Shown here one piece after another: positions 40,104-41,050 of a stretch of DNA of 41,050 nt. The stretch lies in the IMG/VR virus record IMGVR_UViG_3300031722_000074, positions 1-41,050 of that record; one strand, written 5' to 3'. The translations under genes and the position numbers were made by a program. The notes beneath the pieces were generated by a model. That model was not told the origin of the DNA. It saw only the letters and a program-made list of their open reading frames with translations, and ran no database searches. How positions within the stretch are numbered: position 1 is the stretch's first letter; every line of letters starts with the position of its first letter. Origin of the DNA: a virus.

Positions 40104-40481
40104 TTCCTGGGGCGGCTGTCGCGGCGTTTTCTTCCCCCTCCTGGGGCATCCGTACCACCCACATGTACCATCCCGTTGTACGGCCTTCTGTGCCAGACGG
40201 TCGACGTCTGAAAATTTCCGACTCAGGCGCGGCAAGCGCGGCAAAGTTCTGTCTCACGAGCGCGGCATGACTTTCGTGTGAAATGGCCTGGAACGCCGAT
40301 CAAATGGGGATTCTAGGCCATTTCACAATATCTACCGTGGATTGCTCGTGAACGGCCAAATGAGACAGACCCCTACGCGCTTTTCCGCTTTTGCGTTGGC
40401 ATGAAATTTCTTTGGTCGCTTCATTGAGACGAAGAAACCTAGCATTCATGCGGGTTTGTGGCCGATTTGGAGCGGCTTGCT
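40104..40481. other. Right-end non-coding region with boxes and inverted repeat
   Basis: About 380 bases with no convincing gene. TGTGAAATGGCCT (40277-40289) and AGGCCATTTCACA (40315-40327) are perfect 13-bp arms with a 25-base spacer. TGAGACA-type boxes occur at 40249-40256 (inverted), 40361-40367 and 40425-40430. cggccaaatgagacagac (40353-40370) matches the 18-bp left-end and centre repeat at 15 of 18 bases. These are likely transposase or accessory-protein sites. Confidence 0.6.
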
Positions 40482-40508
40482 TTGTCTCATCCTTTCCGCT
40501 TTTGCATA
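40482..40508 (-). repeat. Right terminal inverted repeat of the prophage
   Basis: Read inward: TATG, GCG at positions 10-12 and TGAGACAA at positions 20-27, the same spacing as the left end. The terminus CATA is followed directly by the TCCTG target duplication. Confidence 0.82.
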
Positions 40509-40513
40509 TCCTG
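40509..40513. repeat. Target-site duplication, right copy (TCCTG)
   Basis: Exact match to 95-99 on the other side of the element. It codes the CAGGA of a Gln-Asp pair in the interrupted host gene. Confidence 0.88.
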
Positions 40514-40762
40514 CCGGTAGATCCAGCCATTCTGCTTTCCGATTCCCGTGACTTGTAGCCTCTGAGCTCGGCGCCCTTCCATGGAGGATGGTGCTGTGGA
40601 AAGGGTGCCGTTCGGGGCCGGAGTTCCCCAGGAATTGACCCACCAGCTAGGCGATGCGCTGCTTCCGTCTTCGAAACCTGGATTTGAGAGGCGTTCGATA
40701 GCTGCGCTGGAAGTGGCTGCGAGGATTACGGACAACCCAAGAACGCATTGAAATCTGCACAT
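40509..40762 (-). pseudogene. 5' fragment of the host secreted carbohydrate-binding protein gene
   Basis: The start MCRFQCVLGLSVILAAT follows GGAGGAG by 5 bases and forms a signal peptide likely cut after SSAA. The mature part begins IERLSNPGFEDG and continues with W-x-x-SWG and QRLQVTGIGKQNGWIYRQ, the N-terminal pattern of CBM4/9-type beta-sandwich domains. The prophage cuts it after 84-85 codons. The rest lies at 1-99. In the lysogen it can make only a short exported fragment, ending in a few phage-encoded residues before a stop. Confidence 0.78.
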
Positions 40763-40813
40763 TGCCACTCCTCCGTTCATTTGGGGGAATGTCGCGAATC
40801 GTGGGGGGACTGT

Positions 40814-41050
40814 TCAGTTGATTTCGTTCGGATCCTTGTCGCTTTCGCCCGTTTGCAGGTTCTGCACAGGATTTGACGGATTCTGCAAAGCCGCCCGCAG
40901 GGCGCCAGGTGCGGTTTCGAATCGTTCGCGGAACACACGGTTGAAGTGGCTGACGTTGCCGTACCCCACCTTGAAGGCGATCTCCGAGACCTGGAGGTCC
41001 GTTTCCAACAATAGGCGTCGTGCTTCCTGCAGGCGCAGGCGGTTGAGGGT
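40814..41050 (-). CDS. AraC-type transcriptional regulator, C-terminal part
   Basis: The last 78 residues of an AraC/XylS regulator; the start lies beyond the window. The second helix-turn-helix is clear: LRLQEARRLLLETDLQVSEI, AFKVGYGNVSHFNRVFRERF, then TAPGALR. It is followed by a 25-residue polar tail. It is 51 bases upstream of, and on the same strand as, the interrupted carbohydrate-binding gene, so it may regulate that sugar-utilisation gene. Confidence 0.85.
   Translation of the reverse strand, partial: TLNRLRLQEARRLLLETDLQVSEIAFKVGYGNVSHFNRVFRERFETAPGALRAALQNPSNPVQNLQTGESDKDPNEIN

Larger units (their letters stand above)
100..40508. mobile_element. Complete Mu-like transposable prophage
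   Basis: The element is 40,409 bp long. It has inverted TATG termini, TGAGACAA 19 bases in from each end, and a 5-bp target duplication. It encodes a Mu A-like DDE transposase, a B-like ATPase, GemA, a repressor, a Mor-like activator, head and terminase genes, a contractile tail with baseplate and fibre, and lysis genes. No essential structural gene of a Mu-like phage is clearly broken; the only lesion seen is a frameshift in a small gene at 39.7 kb. It may therefore be intact. Gene order differs from Mu: tail and capsid genes fill the left arm in leftward orientation, and the transposition genes sit right of centre. Confidence 0.93.

Noticed and set aside
119-40489. Prophage ends placed directly at the outermost TGAGACAA boxes
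   Set aside because: The flanking 5 bases differ (CCAGG and TCCTT) and the host frame is not restored. Ends at 100 and 40508 give a perfect 5-bp duplication and an intact host frame.
1-41050. CRISPR array, tRNA or rRNA genes, DNA invertase, Mom-like gene
   Set aside because: I saw no regularly spaced repeats, cloverleaf sequences, serine recombinase or Mom-like protein; the Dam-class methylase is the only modification gene found.

Overview
The window holds one complete Mu-like transposable prophage of about 40.4 kb (100-40508) inserted in a bacterial chromosome, with short host flanks. The insertion can be placed to the base. A 5-bp direct repeat TCCTG (95-99 and 40509-40513) flanks an element whose ends both begin TATG and carry TGAGACAA 19 bases further in. 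Removing the element and one TCCTG rejoins the flanks in frame into one secreted, carbohydrate-binding-like protein, next to an AraC-type regulator. The host cannot be named. The GC-rich coding DNA, the exported glycoside-hydrolase-like target gene and a Mu-type phage suggest a Gram-negative, polysaccharide-degrading bacterium; a Fibrobacterota-like host is only a guess.

Layout. The left 17.7 kb is transcribed leftward. From 17719 downward it runs I-like protease, lambda D-like decoration protein, lambda E-like major capsid, gp36, gp37, gp38-like protein, sheath (L), tube (M), tail chaperone with a programmed -1 frameshift, tape measure, N, P, gp46, gp47 (J), gp48, gp45-like spike, tail fibre and three accessory tail genes. 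From 17840 rightward come a DUF2730-like membrane protein, small and large terminase, portal (gp29), the F-like head protein with a C-terminal nuclease-like domain, a 47-residue peptide and G. At 24.1-24.5 kb a Mor-like activator reads leftward, followed by a Dam methylase and small genes. At 25.9-27.7 kb a double-HTH repressor reads leftward, followed by three small genes, each with the same two-hairpin leader. Rightward from 27759 is the early operon: a Ner-position protein, a small protein resembling the transposase C-terminal domain, two coiled-coil proteins, transposase A, ATPase B, GemA, DUF3164, holin-like proteins, amidase, a spanin-like protein and about a dozen small genes joined by ATGA/GTGA overlaps, closed by a strong terminator at 40069-40103.

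Compared with Mu, the order is rearranged. The transposition genes lie 8-11 kb from the right end instead of near the left end, the head genes are split, and the I-to-fibre block is inverted. A 340-bp gap at the geometric centre of the element (20169-20508) holds an 18-base exact copy of a left-end sequence and a 20-bp palindrome, in the place where Mu has its central gyrase site.

The most unusual signals are the three covarying two-hairpin leaders, the free-standing transposase-domain relative, the centre-placed end-like site, a peripheral-subunit-binding-like domain in an early protein and the nuclease-like tail on the F-like head protein.
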